Shown one piece after another: positions 1 to 15,000 of a stretch of 64,000 nt of DNA. The stretch spans positions 1,302,001 through 1,366,000 of the forward strand of contig JBLWGC010000230.1 of the NCBI GenBank assembly GCA_048772705.1, written 5' to 3'. The first letter of the stretch is position 1. Every line of letters starts with the position of its first letter. The notes below the pieces were generated by a model. The model was not told the origin of the DNA. It searched no databases and saw only the letters and a program-made list of their open reading frames with translations. The position numbers and the translations under genes were made by a program. Source of the stretch: Leidyana gryllorum EB-2025a. Lineage: Eukaryota; Apicomplexa.

Positions 1-3000
1 TCCACGGAGAAGTTTAACTTTGAAAGATGGATAATAACTCGTCGATATATCTTCTTCCTGATGCGTGAAGCTAACAATGTCATTGATCTGGGTCTGGAGA
101 GAATATTGCACCAGATCTGGGAATTATCGATCCCTGATTTTGGCGTACCGAAGATCCGACGCCTACTGCGAGTTTTGGCCTCTCACTACTGGGTGGCGGA
201 ACTTGCCGTCCATCTTTTGGTCCACTTACATCATATCCAACACATTAAAGTCGACAAAGCGGTCTTGAGACTGCTACGCTCTATACATAAGAAAGAGCCG
301 TTAACAGTTGCTCGTCTCCGTCAAACCAAGGATTTGGAGGACGCGGTCGCAAATTACGATTTTGATGACCCCCGCCGAAACGCTCCCCCTCCAGAACCTC
401 CAAGTCTGGGCCGCATCTTCCTTCCACTCATCCTCTACACGGAAATCCGAGACTACGATGCGAGCTTCATGATCGACTGGGTCGAGTACTACGTCGCCAC
501 TGCCCAGTGTGAGCAGTTGACGATCCCAAACGCCTTCTGGCCTGACAGTACGCCACCACTGTCTGACGACGAACTGGAGGACGACGATGTGTCGTTCGCT
601 GGCGGTAACCTCGCGACTGGGCGTACTAGCTCGATCAGTCGAAAGGACAGTTCAACGGATGGACCGCCTGGATTCGAACGTATGGTGCAAAGTGGGATGA
701 AGCAGGTTGCTTCAGCTGAGGAACGGACACGTGAGAGGGGGCCTCGAGGTAATGTTCACCAGGCGAGTTCGTGGCCGTTCCGGAAGAGGCAACTCTGGAG
801 TATGTTATTCCACGACGGGGTACGAGATGTTTATCCCAAGCAGGGCGGTACTGATGTGGAGCTGTTCCTGTGTTGCCTGTGGGGTTTGACAAGTCACTGT
901 TGGGGCGTTTGTCCTCCCGAGAATATCATCAACAAAATGGAGGAGCGGATTCAGTGGTTCTCACACCGGTTCACGGAACTGTGCCGATCTGGAGGCAGCA
1001 GTGGCGGTCATCGGCGGTCTCTCCCTTCTGCAACAGCACCGTTACTCCGCAATGACTTGCTGCGGCCCCAGACGTTCTCTGTGATGAGCAAAGAATTGAC
1101 CAATCACATCAAATTGTACGACACCCTCCACCGATGGCAACCGGTGGACGGCGCCCATCGGCCCGCGGAGCTGGAGAAATTCGCTGCGATCAAACATGTG
1201 GACAAACTTCCGCGATGGCAATGGCTTTTCGGTCACGGCTATATGCTCAGTTTGTGCTACAAATACGTTGAGGCCCCTTCCTCAGACTTGTTGGTCGGCC
1301 GTCTCAAGTCTCACATCTCTCGTATTCGTTTGAAACAAAAGGAGGTGATGGACGAGCTTCCCGCTGTACTGACAGCTCCTCGCAAAGTGAGTCGAGCAGC
1401 CGCTCAGCATCTTCCCCTGGTGATGGTCCCGGGCGAGAGGCTGACGGTACATCGCGCAATGGGAGAGGTGACCTTCCAACGTCTCGTCACTCACATTATT
1501 CTCCACACCGGATTCCTACTGAGGAGCACCGTGGTGAGGCATATAGTGGAAGAACTGTATGTCGGGCTGGCACCCTTCTGTTACGCGGGAATGGACGGGT
1601 ACCAATTCCTGCGAAGTTGGTTCAGAACTGTGTTGGTGCGGGTCATAACATATGAAACCTTCAAGGTGTTCAAACAAGATGCGGTTGAGTTGCTGAGTTA
1701 CCTGAACACTCCAGAGATCACAACGATATTGACCCCGCGAGTGGTGGAAGAGGCGAACTTGATGATTTTTATGTACGCGGGGTTCCGGACGAGCGAATTG
1801 GCATTCGTCAACTGTATGATGTCGAGATTACTAAGGTGGGCGAACCATCTGAATCGCAGCCCCTACATGGCACTACTGGTGAATAAGTTGAATGTCTTGG
1901 CAACGTTGGCGGATGAGGCCAGCTTGTCTTGGAAGCACTATGATGGGCTCGTCAAATACGAGAACATCTACCTGCCCTTCCTGAAAACTTGTGTAAAACG
2001 CTGTCGATGTGATCCTGAAGCTTTGCTCCGAGACTGCCACGTTGTCGATATGCGACGTAAGATGGGGCGACAGTTCCGGTTCGCCGGCCCGGACGGGCAG
2101 GTCGAGTACGGCCACATCTGTCCTGATTGTGGGAATGTGATGAATGTCCAACAGTTCCGAGATTGGTACCTGAAGGCCAGCGCAGTTCGCACAGAGAAAC
2201 CACCCCTCCAAGAGTATTGGGACTTTTACAAAGTGGATCCTCTGTCTAATTTGGTGACTCAGTTGTGTTCCCATTTGGGTCTCCCCCCACACGTGGAACC
2301 CACTTTCCAGTCCCTGGTGGTGCCACTCGGAGTGGAAACAGAATATCGTTTGACTCTGGGCGATCTCTTGAGATCTAACATTGTTGAGATACAAAAGGAT
2401 GTGTGGATCTTTATGGCTTACCTAATTGCATGTGGCCGAGTTGTGGGTGTCCCGACGACATACCATAGTTTCCCGCAAGGGGTCGATCTGGACGAGCTGT
2501 TCTGTTACAAATTTGTCAGTGCCATTGTGTGCGGTGTGCTAGGTGGCTACGATGAGCTTTCGCTTACTGATATAAGTGAGGTGTTTCGGTCGGATGCCGA
2601 GATTTCAGCGATCCGCGTCCTGACGATGCTGAATCGACTCTTGACATTGAGGCTCATCGGACAGCCTCGATACAATTGGATGTACCGAATCATCGTTAGC
2701 CGCGTTCTCCGTTGGGCATGGATAAAGAATGCCGCTGGCCCAGTCGCCTATGGTATGATCTTCATCCACGGCATGACGAGACTGGTTGAATTGATGCCCA
2801 AGAAACCGAATCCCGCCGAATGGATCAAATATGTGGAGGAGCGAGAGAAGAAGTACAGTCGAGACACATTGGAAACCCTCGGGCGTCTGGGGATTGTGAA
2901 TCCGGACGCTCAGCCGACCACGAAACCGCGACCAGTGCACGAGGACCCTGACAATCCGTACTACGGCTACGATGGTGACTTTCACATAGACGAGCTCGTG

Positions 3001-6000
3001 TGGAATCTCAAACACGCTCATCACAATAGCAAGGCTCTGATCCTGGAGCTGAGTATGGCACAAAACTATTTGGAGGAGATTGGTCAAACGCGTGTGGCTC
3101 TAACCAATGTACTCACACACTCCCCTCTACATGTGGTATTCAAAGGCCATTGGCTCGATTGGCGTTGCTCCCCAGAAGTGAGAGGTACGGTGTGGGATAA
3201 ATGGATGGGTCGACGAGACCTCGAAGAGACTCAAGCTGAAGCCGAGAGACTGCAAGACAACGAGCTCGAATTGCCCAGAGGCATCGAGGCGGAGTATCAG
3301 TCCGATGCAATATCCAGCTTGCCAAACAATTTGACAGATGATTACTTCCTTAAGATTGCTCTGTACGCATTGAATAGTATCAACACTGTTGCACGTATGG
3401 TGAAGATTCAGTCTCTGTACCCGCCGGTGCGCTTCTTGAAGTGGGCTGTGTTTCCCTACAAGGCGAGATTCCGGTACGCGACTACCCGGATGGATGGAGA
3501 AAACGCCCTCAAGCCTCGATGTGATCGTACCAATCACAACGAAGACCTTATGCAAGATTTCTGGGCTGACTATCTGTATACCCGGCGGTGTGGCGGACAT
3601 TTGGATACGAGACAGATGCCGGATCAAAGCAAATATCACCGATTGAATCGTAGAGCGATCCGAGATCAGATGGTCCGATGGATGGAGAGATACCCGCCGA
3701 ACAAGAAATGTGAGATTCCGTGCCCGCGGCAATGGCCTGTAACCGATCCATTGGCCAAACCGACATGGTACGGCAATCGTGCCGAAATTATGAGCGCACA
3801 TGAAGAAGAGGCCGAATTGCAGAGGCTCAAAAACACAGCCCGTGCTCTGATCCGGGCGGGCAAGGCTGCCACTCGAGAAGAAGCAATGGAAATGGCCACC
3901 GAAGAGTTTGTGTTCGGACTTCCTCCTGACGAGGCCCAGACCTTATGTGAAGCGAAATTGGACTTCCATCGCTATCTCCGTTCAATGTATGAGGCTATGT
4001 TCCAGATGTACGCCTATCTGCGCTTGGAGACCCGCCCTTATGTCATGAAAGACGACTATAGGTTCTTCACTTATCGTTGTACCACCTTCCTCGGAACCCC
4101 AATGGTCGCCGATCTGGCCGTCCATCAGCTCGATGATATGCTTGAGATTACAGCCCACTGTGTCTACCTCTTAATGGGCCGTTATGTGTGTGGACCGGTC
4201 GCAGTGCTGCGTCGCACACTGGAGCAGGCAGTCAACACGGTAATTAAGCAGGTGATGGCTGAGAGGATCGAATTCTTGAAACAAGTCAACCTGGCCTACC
4301 AAGCTGCTTACCCAGTCCCACCTCCCAACCCGGATGCTGCGCTTGACCAAGTCATTGAGACTCTCTGTCACAGCATTGCGGCCGCCGGCAAGGGTACAAC
4401 GCTCCAACATCTTCCATCGCAACAATTCAAGTTTGCGACGCTCGTGAATGCTCTCCAGGCCGATCCAACATGTCTGAATCGCCCCGAAAGATGGATGGAC
4501 GAAAAGACTGTCTTTGAGGTTCAACCGGACTCATTGCACACCGCACATCGCGGAATCGGCAGCCACAGTTTGACCAGGTCTTATTGGTGGATCATGACAC
4601 TCCGAGGGGCCGCCATAGGGATGGCCGAACATCTCAAGCGCCAACCCGCGTTCACCGACCCCTACGCCCTGCGCAGAATGACCACTCCGAGCTTCGAGAC
4701 GCTGCTACGAGAGCGGTCCAAAGATGTCGTTGAGACCTCTCTCGGTCTTCACTATCTCAAGGCTTACGAAGAGGTGATCTTGGCCCTCACTGAAGGTTTG
4801 CCCACCGAAGCTGCGAAGATCGTGTTGCACAAAGTCGTGGCCATATGTCCGCGGGGATACTTCCACACCAAGGCATTCACAGATGTATGGCTCAGTCTCA
4901 TGAATATGGACGATAAAGAGGATCTGAGTGATTCGGTGCTGCTGAAAGCGCTTGAGACATACACCAATCACTACCGACCAAATGTTTCCTGGCAGTCGAT
5001 GCCCACTGGGTGGCCAAAAACGTATCCCTTCCCGCGTTTGGCGACAGACAGAGCAACACAGGCCGCTAAGCTGCTGCTGGACTCTGCATACATCCATCGA
5101 CAATATAAGGTCATCGCTCTGCGTACCCAGAAGTTTGCGAAACGGCCCGTGAAGCAACGATGGGTGCTCAAGAAGACCCACACGGACCTCATGAGACCCG
5201 GTGGGGTCATTCCGAAATTGCTGTACGATATTCCTGAAAACTATTACCTCGATGTCGATTGGGATGCATATTGCCGCATCGAACCCACAACTCAAGAGGC
5301 ACTGCAGGTCAAAGTGTTGGCCACAAAACCAAAACCCCATGGTGGTGACTTTGACTATCTTCCCAGACTGTGGAGTGTCCCCGACCCTCCAGAGGGAGAC
5401 CTGCGGCCTTTGCGTCTGGTGATGGACGTAGATGCTGAGCGCGCCAAGAAGTTTAAGCCGACTCTATGTGCCCGTTGTCCGACGTGCTTTGGGAATCTCA
5501 TGCCTTTCGAAATCGATCCCGAGTTGGTGAAGGACGCTTGCGAATCGATGGAGGTCCCTCCGCCGACCAAAGCTCGCTTCTTTATGGACATTTGCAATTG
5601 CAAAGAGAACCGGATCTCACACACCCCCAGATACGATGGCGAGAGACAGCCCGTCCAGTCGTACAAAGGCACCAAAGAGGAATGGGCATTGCTGCAATAC
5701 ATGAAGGACCCCTACAATGACATCATGTGGCAGCGTATCAATCAGATAATCATCCAACGGCTTGGGTACCTCTACAGATGGGAGGACGGCGCGCTGGTAC
5801 CAGCAGCACCCCTAAGGCGACGTGATGTACTCTCCCAAGAAGACATCCCACTGTATCCTGATGACGCAGATCGCGTGCCCAACGACGACTCTCCCAATGC
5901 CCCAGCGAGAGGCGGTCGCTCCGTCGTTCACGGCATGGGATTGAAAGACGCTTGGGAGCACTTTCATTGCGGTCTGACCCTCCGTAACGGACGACTGGAA

Positions 6001-9000
6001 CCCCTGATCCAGGACGTCGGGCGCAACGCCGCCGAAGTCTTCCTTCCCCAGTTGTGGCGGAATGAGGGGGACTCAGGCGCTCTACCGATGCCGTTCGCAC
6101 TCACCAAAAGGAATGATGTCAACACCGAGGGCATTCCGATAGTGCCTGCGGAGATACCGTTGGCTATGACCGATTTACAACAAGCCTGCGACAACATACG
6201 CCCTGAATTGGTCGAGCGTCTGCCTACTTCCGTACACGCTGACTCGCTGGGCTTCCACCCGGCCTACACACAGGAAGAGCGTACCCTGCTGCTCAAGTTG
6301 CGTATGGCAGAGCGGAACGCTCCCATCAATATCGGGTGGTTCCGGATTCGACCGGTATTTGGGCACGGGCCATACGCAACACTCTTCACCTCTTCTGAAT
6401 CACTGATTCTGAATAAATTGCTCCTCCTCGGACTATGCGACACAATGCGTCCGAAGTCTCCCATGATTCTCCCCTACGAGCTGGGCACGACCTACCGAAC
6501 TATAGTCACCAACTTTCTGACGCATCACATTGTTCCGCGAGCCAAGCGGATGGCTTGGGACATCCAGGCTCTCCCTCCTCCCAAGTACTCCCCTTCGGGC
6601 GTTGAGTTGTTCCAGCACGACCCGAAGCTGATGACTGAGCAGGACATAGATTCGGATGAAACAGAGTCCTCAGTGTCAGACGAGGTAGAAAAAGTCGAGT
6701 TTGAGGCTGTGGACGATCTGTTCTCCGCGTATCCGAGGGCCAATGCCAGTACCCGCGCATTAGTCAAATTCCTGGAAGGCGATGAGCTCATCACTCATGT
6801 GGGAGAGCACACCGAGCGGATCCTTTACCTCGACAGAGCACAAGCCACCCTTCCACTGCTGATTCAACGTGCTCTGCAGGAGGGAAAGCCCCTTCAAGTC
6901 AATGTAGTCGCCGCTCCTCCACCAGTTGTCAAGGCGATTGGCACCACCACGGCCGATGCCGGCGGCTCTGAGGAGAATCCGTCGTTGGAGGAAGAAGGAG
7001 AATCGAACAACAAGTTGTCGAAGATCCAAGAAGTCTGGGGCAAACATCCGAACCCGCCTCCCGGGAGAGCTCTCCAGGCTTTTGTGACTCTGCCAGACGG
7101 TACCTCCGTTGAAGTACTCCCTCGCGTCCGCAAGTTGGACTGCCGACTGATTCCCAGCGAAGCTCTCGGCGTCTTGGATAAACTCTTTGACGGCGTTGAG
7201 GGAGACGAGGGAATGCGAGCACAGCTCTTGTCGTTGTATTTGACGTGGCCGAATGCGGTGTTTGAACAGGGCGATGATTTGGACGCGCTGCTCACCAATC
7301 GGTTACAGTGTTACGTCCACCCAGAGACGGGCCGCAAGTGTCTCCGAGTACCACCAATCAATGTCAAAGGGCTGAGAGCTGTCATCAGAAGTCTTGAGGA
7401 AACCGGGAAGCTACCAGCCGTACAAGACGAGATTGGCGTCCAAACTAATGAAATAGTGTACTATTCTACGCCGGAGGTCTTCTTCCCGATCAGTGTTTTC
7501 GCTACCACCGATCGCCGCCGGATTCCCTTCTACGACTCTCTACAGCTTGCGGCTGCGGCGAGACGTCGTTTGTGTGCTGTGAGGCGGTATGCCCGCAAGC
7601 GGGCTATAGTCAAGACGAACCGCTGGGAGCTCGGTCACCTAGCGAGGGGACGGAAGCTCACATTACCCGTCATCACTCGCCACTCGAGACCCGTGACGGA
7701 AAAATGGATCAAGCGTCAGGTTGTCGGATCAACTGGCCATCCCTTCAGACGACTCAACAGGCAGGCCAGAGTTAATCTGTTCAGACGTATCCAAGACCAT
7801 TTCCACAACTGCACGCGAAACTATCGGTTATGGAGGCTCAAGTTGAATAAGACTACACCACTCTTCTCTCCGTGGCCGTCTCCAGAGGCTCATCTCGTCA
7901 CCCTCCTGGCCGAAGCCAAAGCTCGATGGGCAGTGAAAACCAGAGGTGTGACTGTATCTGTCGAGGCTGTGACGGAGGACGTGGACATGGATCTCGAAAA
8001 CCAGTCAAGTCTTGCTAATGTCGGACCGCTGGTAGACATATCGCGCCCACCGTCCAGTCCCGAGTTTGTGAGGCCCAAACATGTGTCTGATGACTTGCGC
8101 AGGTCTGTTATGTGGGATGCGGGCGCTGTGCCACAAATGCTCCCGAACGTCAAAGGCCAACCACCTCCTCATTACGCAATAGGCCAACTCCCCAATATGG
8201 CGATGGCTGCCGGTCCAATGGTCAGTCGTGGGGCACCCAACGATGATCCGCTGCCTATGCCACGAAGCCGTATGCCCTATGCGGTTCCGACACAACCGTC
8301 ACAAGAGAATGTGCTACCCAAGAGCTCTTTCAAACTGACGAGACAGGAATGCACCTACGATAATCAAGTGTTGAACGCTCGAGACCAGGAGCCACCACGA
8401 CAGGAAGAGGTACCACGACAGGAAGAGGTGCCACGACCTCATTTCCCTCAACAGGTGCCCGATCACTACGAAATGCCCTTAGTGGCTGGGCCTCGACGTG
8501 GCCTTGTGACACGTTGTCTCCCTCAGTCGCCACGCCGACCTCCCTTCCCGCGAGACTACCTGGACGACGAAGCGAACCCAGAAGAAGTACTGCCGTTCTC
8601 TCCGTCAATCCAAATGGACTGGCATAAATATGAGATGGTGGGTGGAGTGGTGCCTGACAGTCCCGACAGTGAGACGGTACCTCGAGTCCGAGACGAAGGC
8701 AAACGCTCGGAAGCCGCCCGAGAACCACCGTTGCCCTATCACCAACAGTGGGGTCCAATCTCACCTCCAATCTCAGTCGATGGATTTGAGACGCAGAATC
8801 GTGGGACGAGACGTAGCCTTGAGGACAGCGATTGTCCTCCACCGGGATTGGAGGGCGTCAACCCTCGGTACCAACCACCGCCACCACCTCCTCGACAAGC
8901 AGTGACAAACGTTCAAGCGACCCAAACGAGTCCTGAACGCACCTTGTCTGCTGCTGAAGAGAAGCCGGCAAGGCCGAAACGAGTCAACTTGACAATGAAT

Positions 9001-12000
9001 CCTGCATTGTGTATCAGTGTCTCGGGTGAGAAGGTCTTTGCCTTCTTACCCCCTGGAAACCATTCCATCTATCCGCAAACGAATGCTTACACACGCATCA
9101 TGAGGGCGATGCCTGGGACCCCCCGCGCGGCACCTAACATGCCACAAGTAACAGTGGGGCCGTTCGGCTCCGCACTTCCACCTCTACCGCCTCCTCTTGC
9201 ACCACCGCGACCTCGTAGTATGCACATCGAACCGGAAGATGCCGTCATCCTAACGATACATGACCACCCAGTTCCTACATTCCAGCCCCATACCATCTTG
9301 TCCCAAGAGGCGCCGCCCAGACCTTACAATCTGCCGAGGAATCTTCCTCCTCCGATCGACACCACGCCCCTTCCCAAAGCACCTCAAGCGAAAGCCATGC
9401 AACTAAACAGACCGTCCAACGCGGCAGGACCCTCCAGGCAAGATGTTCGGCCTCCAACGCAAAATGTTCGGCCTCCAACGCAAAATGTTCGACCTCCAAC
9501 GCAATATGTTCGACCTCCAATGCAAAGTGTTCTACCTCCGACGCAGCATGTCCGACCTCCAACGCAAAATGTTCGACCTCCAACGCAAAATGTTCCACCT
9601 CCAACGCAAAATGGACCAGGAGCTGGAAACTCAGAGAAGAAAGAGGCAGCGGACGCTCGAGGGGAGACTCGCAGAGGAAACAGAAAGAAGCCTTCTCCAC
9701 CGCCGTCTGACCCTGGCGACTCCTCCGGGTCATCGGACGAGGGCGACAACAAAGAAAATGCCGACGCTCACAACGATACTTGCATGCCGGGCAATAAAGC
9801 TCTGGACATATTCGAAGACTATCGCCCCTATGTCCAGCCCGGCTCAGTGTGGGCAGGAAAGAAGAAGAGAAGAGTTTACGATCGTTTCGATCAGAAGGAG
9901 ATCGCTTCCACACACGCGTGTGCGTTCAGAAACATACCTTCAATTCTGCGCGAGCAAACCAAGTGGACCGAAGATGCCCAGCTGTTGAACGAAGCTTGTT
10001 CATTCGTCCTACCTTGTATTCGTGATGCACGAATTGTATTCGATCCTGAGGAGGCAAGCAGGGTGGTGTCTGCGTTACGAGCGGCATGTCATCAGTGGTA
10101 TTTCGAACGCGCTACCAAGATGCGTCAGATGAGATACACATCTCTGACGGTGGCGAACCCGGCATCGATTGTACGACGAGTGGAAGCAAGGAAAAGAATG
10201 CCCAGATTGGGGCCTTTTGGCTTCGAGCCTAGTCGATTCGTGTGGACCGAGCACATAGATCGTGAACAGGCTGCTAAAGTCAAGGCCGAAATCAGTGATC
10301 TGATTGATGATGGATGTTGGGCAGAATTCTTGGCTGACTCTACACCGGTTCCGTTGTGTTATTTCTTCCCGGCTTCATTCGAGTGGCCATCAAACTTTGC
10401 GATAAATCAGCCCGATTGCCCCGAGATGGACATACCATTCTCGCAACGTCCTGAACCGGAACCGGCCTTCCCCGGATGTGCCGGATACACAATTGGCACT
10501 GTATGGATCAGGAAAGCAGCTGGCAGTAAAGAATTGATGGACCTGTTGGTGAACCCTGCCAAATGCAGAACCTGGCCAGAGATATCAAGCCTGATTGTTG
10601 CCTTGACCTCGGAATTCAGCAGCCTGCATCCACTCCGGACTGCATACGAGCATTCCAGAGAGAATCCGGCTTTACCGGAAAATGCAGTGATCGCTGAAGG
10701 AGTTGGGTGGGGTGATATTGAGCTGCACAGTTTGAGTGTTCCTGCCGATCCGCAAGAGAAAGCGACGTACTCGTCTAAACTGAAGTGGGAACGAGAGTCT
10801 AAATCTGAAGGACTCATTTCGCTGTTGCAATGTTATGGTGTACCAATGTCTAGTGACCAACCTGTGATCAGTTCAACAACTCGTGATAGCGGACCCATAC
10901 AAGTACCAGCTCAGTCGTCACCAACTGTTGCAACAGTACTCTTTGCTAATCTGGCCGATGAGGATGGCACTGCACTGCAGGATCTCCAGCCATTCAGTCC
11001 CGTTTGTACTCGCAAGGAGGAACAGGCCGCTCCCCCGCGTGTGTCTGGCGTCACATCAGATGTTGATCAAGATGGCGGCCGTAGTGCAGCTTTTGGTGCT
11101 CAACAGGCTGAGGTTAACCAGACGAGCGGAGTTACGAGCTCAGAATCCAATCAACCTGCACTCGCCATGGATTGGAACCATCGGTGTGCTGATGGGACTA
11201 ATCCGTTCGACCGAGATGTGCAGCGACTTCCAACGAACTCGGCTGCAAATCATGACACTTTGGCGGTCAGCGAGCCGCCGCAACGGTCCGAAGTCCGCCA
11301 AGACTTGTGGGATTACGCGGCCAGCCATGTGATACCGATCCTGCGACGCATGTTGGAACGACTGGCCATGGCCACAGACAGGCAGAGCATGGCGGAGTTT
11401 GCCTCGGAACGAAATTACTACTTACAACAACTGTTACGAGCACTAATGGGATGGGAACTTCAGGCACATTCTGGTGTTATGGTGAAACCGCATGACGTAA
11501 TGACTGTACTCGGAACGCTCCCGCCTTCCACACAAGTACCTGTATTCGTGGCACAGCACAAACGATGTTTCTGGCACCCTTCGGACTCCGAAAACAATGA
11601 GGAAGATATTGTCACACCTCGACAAATTCGGAACCAGCAGCAGCCTAACGAAGAAGCGCAGACCTCCGCTGTATTCTCTGAGTTGGTATATGAGGAGGCT
11701 TTCCTTGCCCGTCAACGACCGCAAGTAACTTGGAACGCAACACGGGATCATCGTGCGCGTTTAGGGGCAGCCTTGCGCCAAGCGCAAGGTGTCGGGGGCG
11801 GCAACCACGATCACTTGGCACAGCAGAGTCTGCTGACACACACCACCAATCAGCACCACGCTGGTGTCCACCGTGCTGCCGATGGCGGCCCCTATGCAGC
11901 CCATGTTCCGGTCGTGCGGCGAGCACAGGTTCCTAGCATTGAAGCCCAGGTCACCTTTGGAGACAGTCAGCCGGGTGCGGACCAGACATCGGATGACGAA

Positions 12001-15000
12001 CACGGGAACGGTCCTCGTCGCCCCAACGGCACTGTGCACGAGATCCCGGACCCTGATGCTTTTGACTCTCAGCCTCCTACGGACTCCGCCCGAGATGGAA
12101 CAGAGGTGGAAGATTTGGAGCTCAACGATCAATGGGAACTTGTCCGGCGGCCTGATGCGAACGAGTTTAATCAGCCGCCAGCGGAAGACCATTCTGTGAC
12201 CGTCAACGACGACAGAGCTTTTGCGAGTACACAACCGACAGCTACTGCCAGTTCGGATGCTGCACCTGCAGTCCAGGGACGTCCGGCTTGGGCTCTGAAG
12301 ACCAAATATCTGTGGCAGAAGTACCAAGAGATGGTGGATGCCTCCCCATACCCGGATTGCGACGAAGATGCCTGGGCGGATGCTGATCACGTGGCCCATG
12401 AGATTATTCATAAAGTCATTCGAGACCATCCGGAAGAGGTCAGTCGACTCAATCCCAAGTCCTTCCTGCTGTTTATTCGGAGGGCTGTGATACTAATCCT
12501 CGAGATGCAAGCGGCAGAAGCACCTCAGCCACGAAGAGGAGGCGATACCGAAGAGGGACCGGCTGAAAACCGGCCCCCATATGATGAAAGACGAGACCGA
12601 ACGCGGGTTAGGGATGGTCGACGGGCTCCCATGGACGAAGACGAGGAACCTGACAGTGCTGAGGACAGACCTTCGACCCCAGAGTGGCCGGTTGCGACTA
12701 CGCGAGAGGGCGTAGCAAGTCGTATGCGCGCGATCAGACTGAGTCGCCATGCTGCACAGCGACACTATAGCAGAGCTCGACCTCGGCCACCTGCTCCCGT
12801 ATTTGTCGACCCTCTGCAACAAGAGCGATTCAAAGAGCTGCTGGTGCAACGGCGAGCGTGGTTGAAGCACGACGTCACCCGAGGACTGCACGCGTACCTC
12901 ACTATTATGTATCGAATGAGGGATGAACACAACCGGTTGTGGGCGCAAAAGTATGTTCACTGTCAGCAATGCGTGGACCAAATTGTGAGTTCGATCGAAA
13001 AGACCTGCGGTGAGAGTGTAGTGGATCCACGAAAGGTTCGAGCGATCCATGATGTGATGGCTAACCGCCAGAAAGCAATGTTGGACGAGATGTGGGAGGA
13101 ATCAGCCGGTATACTCGAGAGGATAGGGTGGGCTGAGGAAATGCGTCGCCATGCTCAGCATGAGACTTTCACTGTCAAACTGTTCGACGCCTTCATTGAC
13201 CAGATCGTGTGGCCTCCCCTTATGGAGCACATCCACCGGTACGATCAGTGGGCGCAGATCAACTTTGATGACCTGCCTATCTTCGAGAGTGGAGCGTACT
13301 ACGAACCGGAGAAGAAGCGATGGTTCTACTACTCTCGCGAGAGTCGGTGGTCAACGCCGGCAGCCGCTGAGGAGAGTTCTGAGTTGACAGAGTGGGCCAC
13401 CCGGGAACGGGGCTCACCGTCGGCCTTCATATCCTCGAATATCTCGGAGACTTGTCTGAGAGACATATTGGGCCCAGACTTCAATCTGGTGGAGCGATGC
13501 AGCAGACCGATCTACAGTCGGTGGAGACCCATCATCAACATAGACGCCGATACTGTGACCATAGACACATTGGAGTCTGGCATGCGTCTGCAAGACGAGA
13601 TGGAAGGAGCTGACCGGGTGCGTCAAGACTGCATGATGGCTGAGACTGCATTGCGTCAGCTCTACTGCTACGAACCCGTCACAGCGAATGCCATCTTGTT
13701 GGGTGAGAAGGAGACGATAGATCTCCTGGAGCTTCCTGAACATGATACCATTGGGTCCAATGAGCAACCACTCGCTATGATCGATCTTTTGGACGCCTGG
13801 GCATATGTCATGGGGGCTGCAGAGTTCGAGTTTGCGCTGCCAGATTTGCAGATCCCACCAGCCATGATGGCGTGGCTGTGTCGACAAGTCCCGATCCCAC
13901 TCACGAAGGAACAACTGGCCGAGGGGACGGCACCGGTAATCGATGCCATATTGTCGAGGGCGACTGAGATATATGAGGAGAACATCCAAGTTGCGGCAAC
14001 CACGTTGTACGACGAGATAAGAGCGACTCTGGCTACAAATGAGCCACCAGCGGATGGATCGTATGAGATTGAGGGAGATCCGTCTCTTCGGCTGCCTCTG
14101 AGAGCGGGCCCGCCCCCGAGCAATCCGCTCGCGGAGAGGGAGTTCCTGATGAACCTGCCGCGCGAAGTGCGGAGATGTATACTAAACATATTCGGTTCAC
14201 TGAGCTCCGAAAAAGACACGGACGCTGATAAGGTGCCTCATACCAGCGCCAAGATCCCGGTGGTTGGTGGTCTGCTGGTCGCGGTGACTCACTTCACAGA
14301 CGAACAGACGCGAATTGAAGTGGGAACACGTGCCCTACCGGTGCACTTCCTGATCTCCAGGAACTCGATTGAATTCTGGATTGTTCTGGCCTACCGATGG
14401 ACAGAGTACCAGCGCGAGATCCAAACGGCAACGGAGTGCTACAAAATGAGTGTACCGGGCACTCAGTCGGCGGCTTTCCTATCCTCCGCCACCTCCTCCG
14501 CATTGGCCCGTGAGAGTCTGACGCACCGTGGCTCCGCGACTGCTCGATTTGTTCTGTTCCTTCGAGAGCTGACCCAGCGATGTGGCGCCGCCATAGTACA
14601 GACTGATGAGACTGGCGGCGCGTTGGTCACGTCAGAGGACGATGAGGCCGCCGATGGAGAATGGAATGAGGGTGATGAGACATATCTGGAAGCACCAGCA
14701 GCCGCGGTGCTGAAGCACAGCTTGGCTCAACTTCAAACACTATGTTTAAGGTTGGACACTCTGATATTGGCCGAGCATTACTGCAATCTTTTCCCAACAC
14801 TAATGCCGGTTGGTAAGGAGGATGTCACCGACACGCTGAGCGTTGTGTACAAATTACTGGTGCACGAGTTGAATGGTATCTTCATGGGCTTCAGGAAGAT
14901 TGCAGACGTTGACTTGGATACGACAGTCTTGTGGGCTGACTGCAAGAATATGGCCGCGATCACGATCACGCAACCTCTCATATGGGAAATAGCTGGATTC

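Noticed and set aside
9275-9913. Minus-strand 212-codon frame over the VRPPTQN repeat
   Set aside because: Antisense shadow of a 21-bp repeat in the giant gene.
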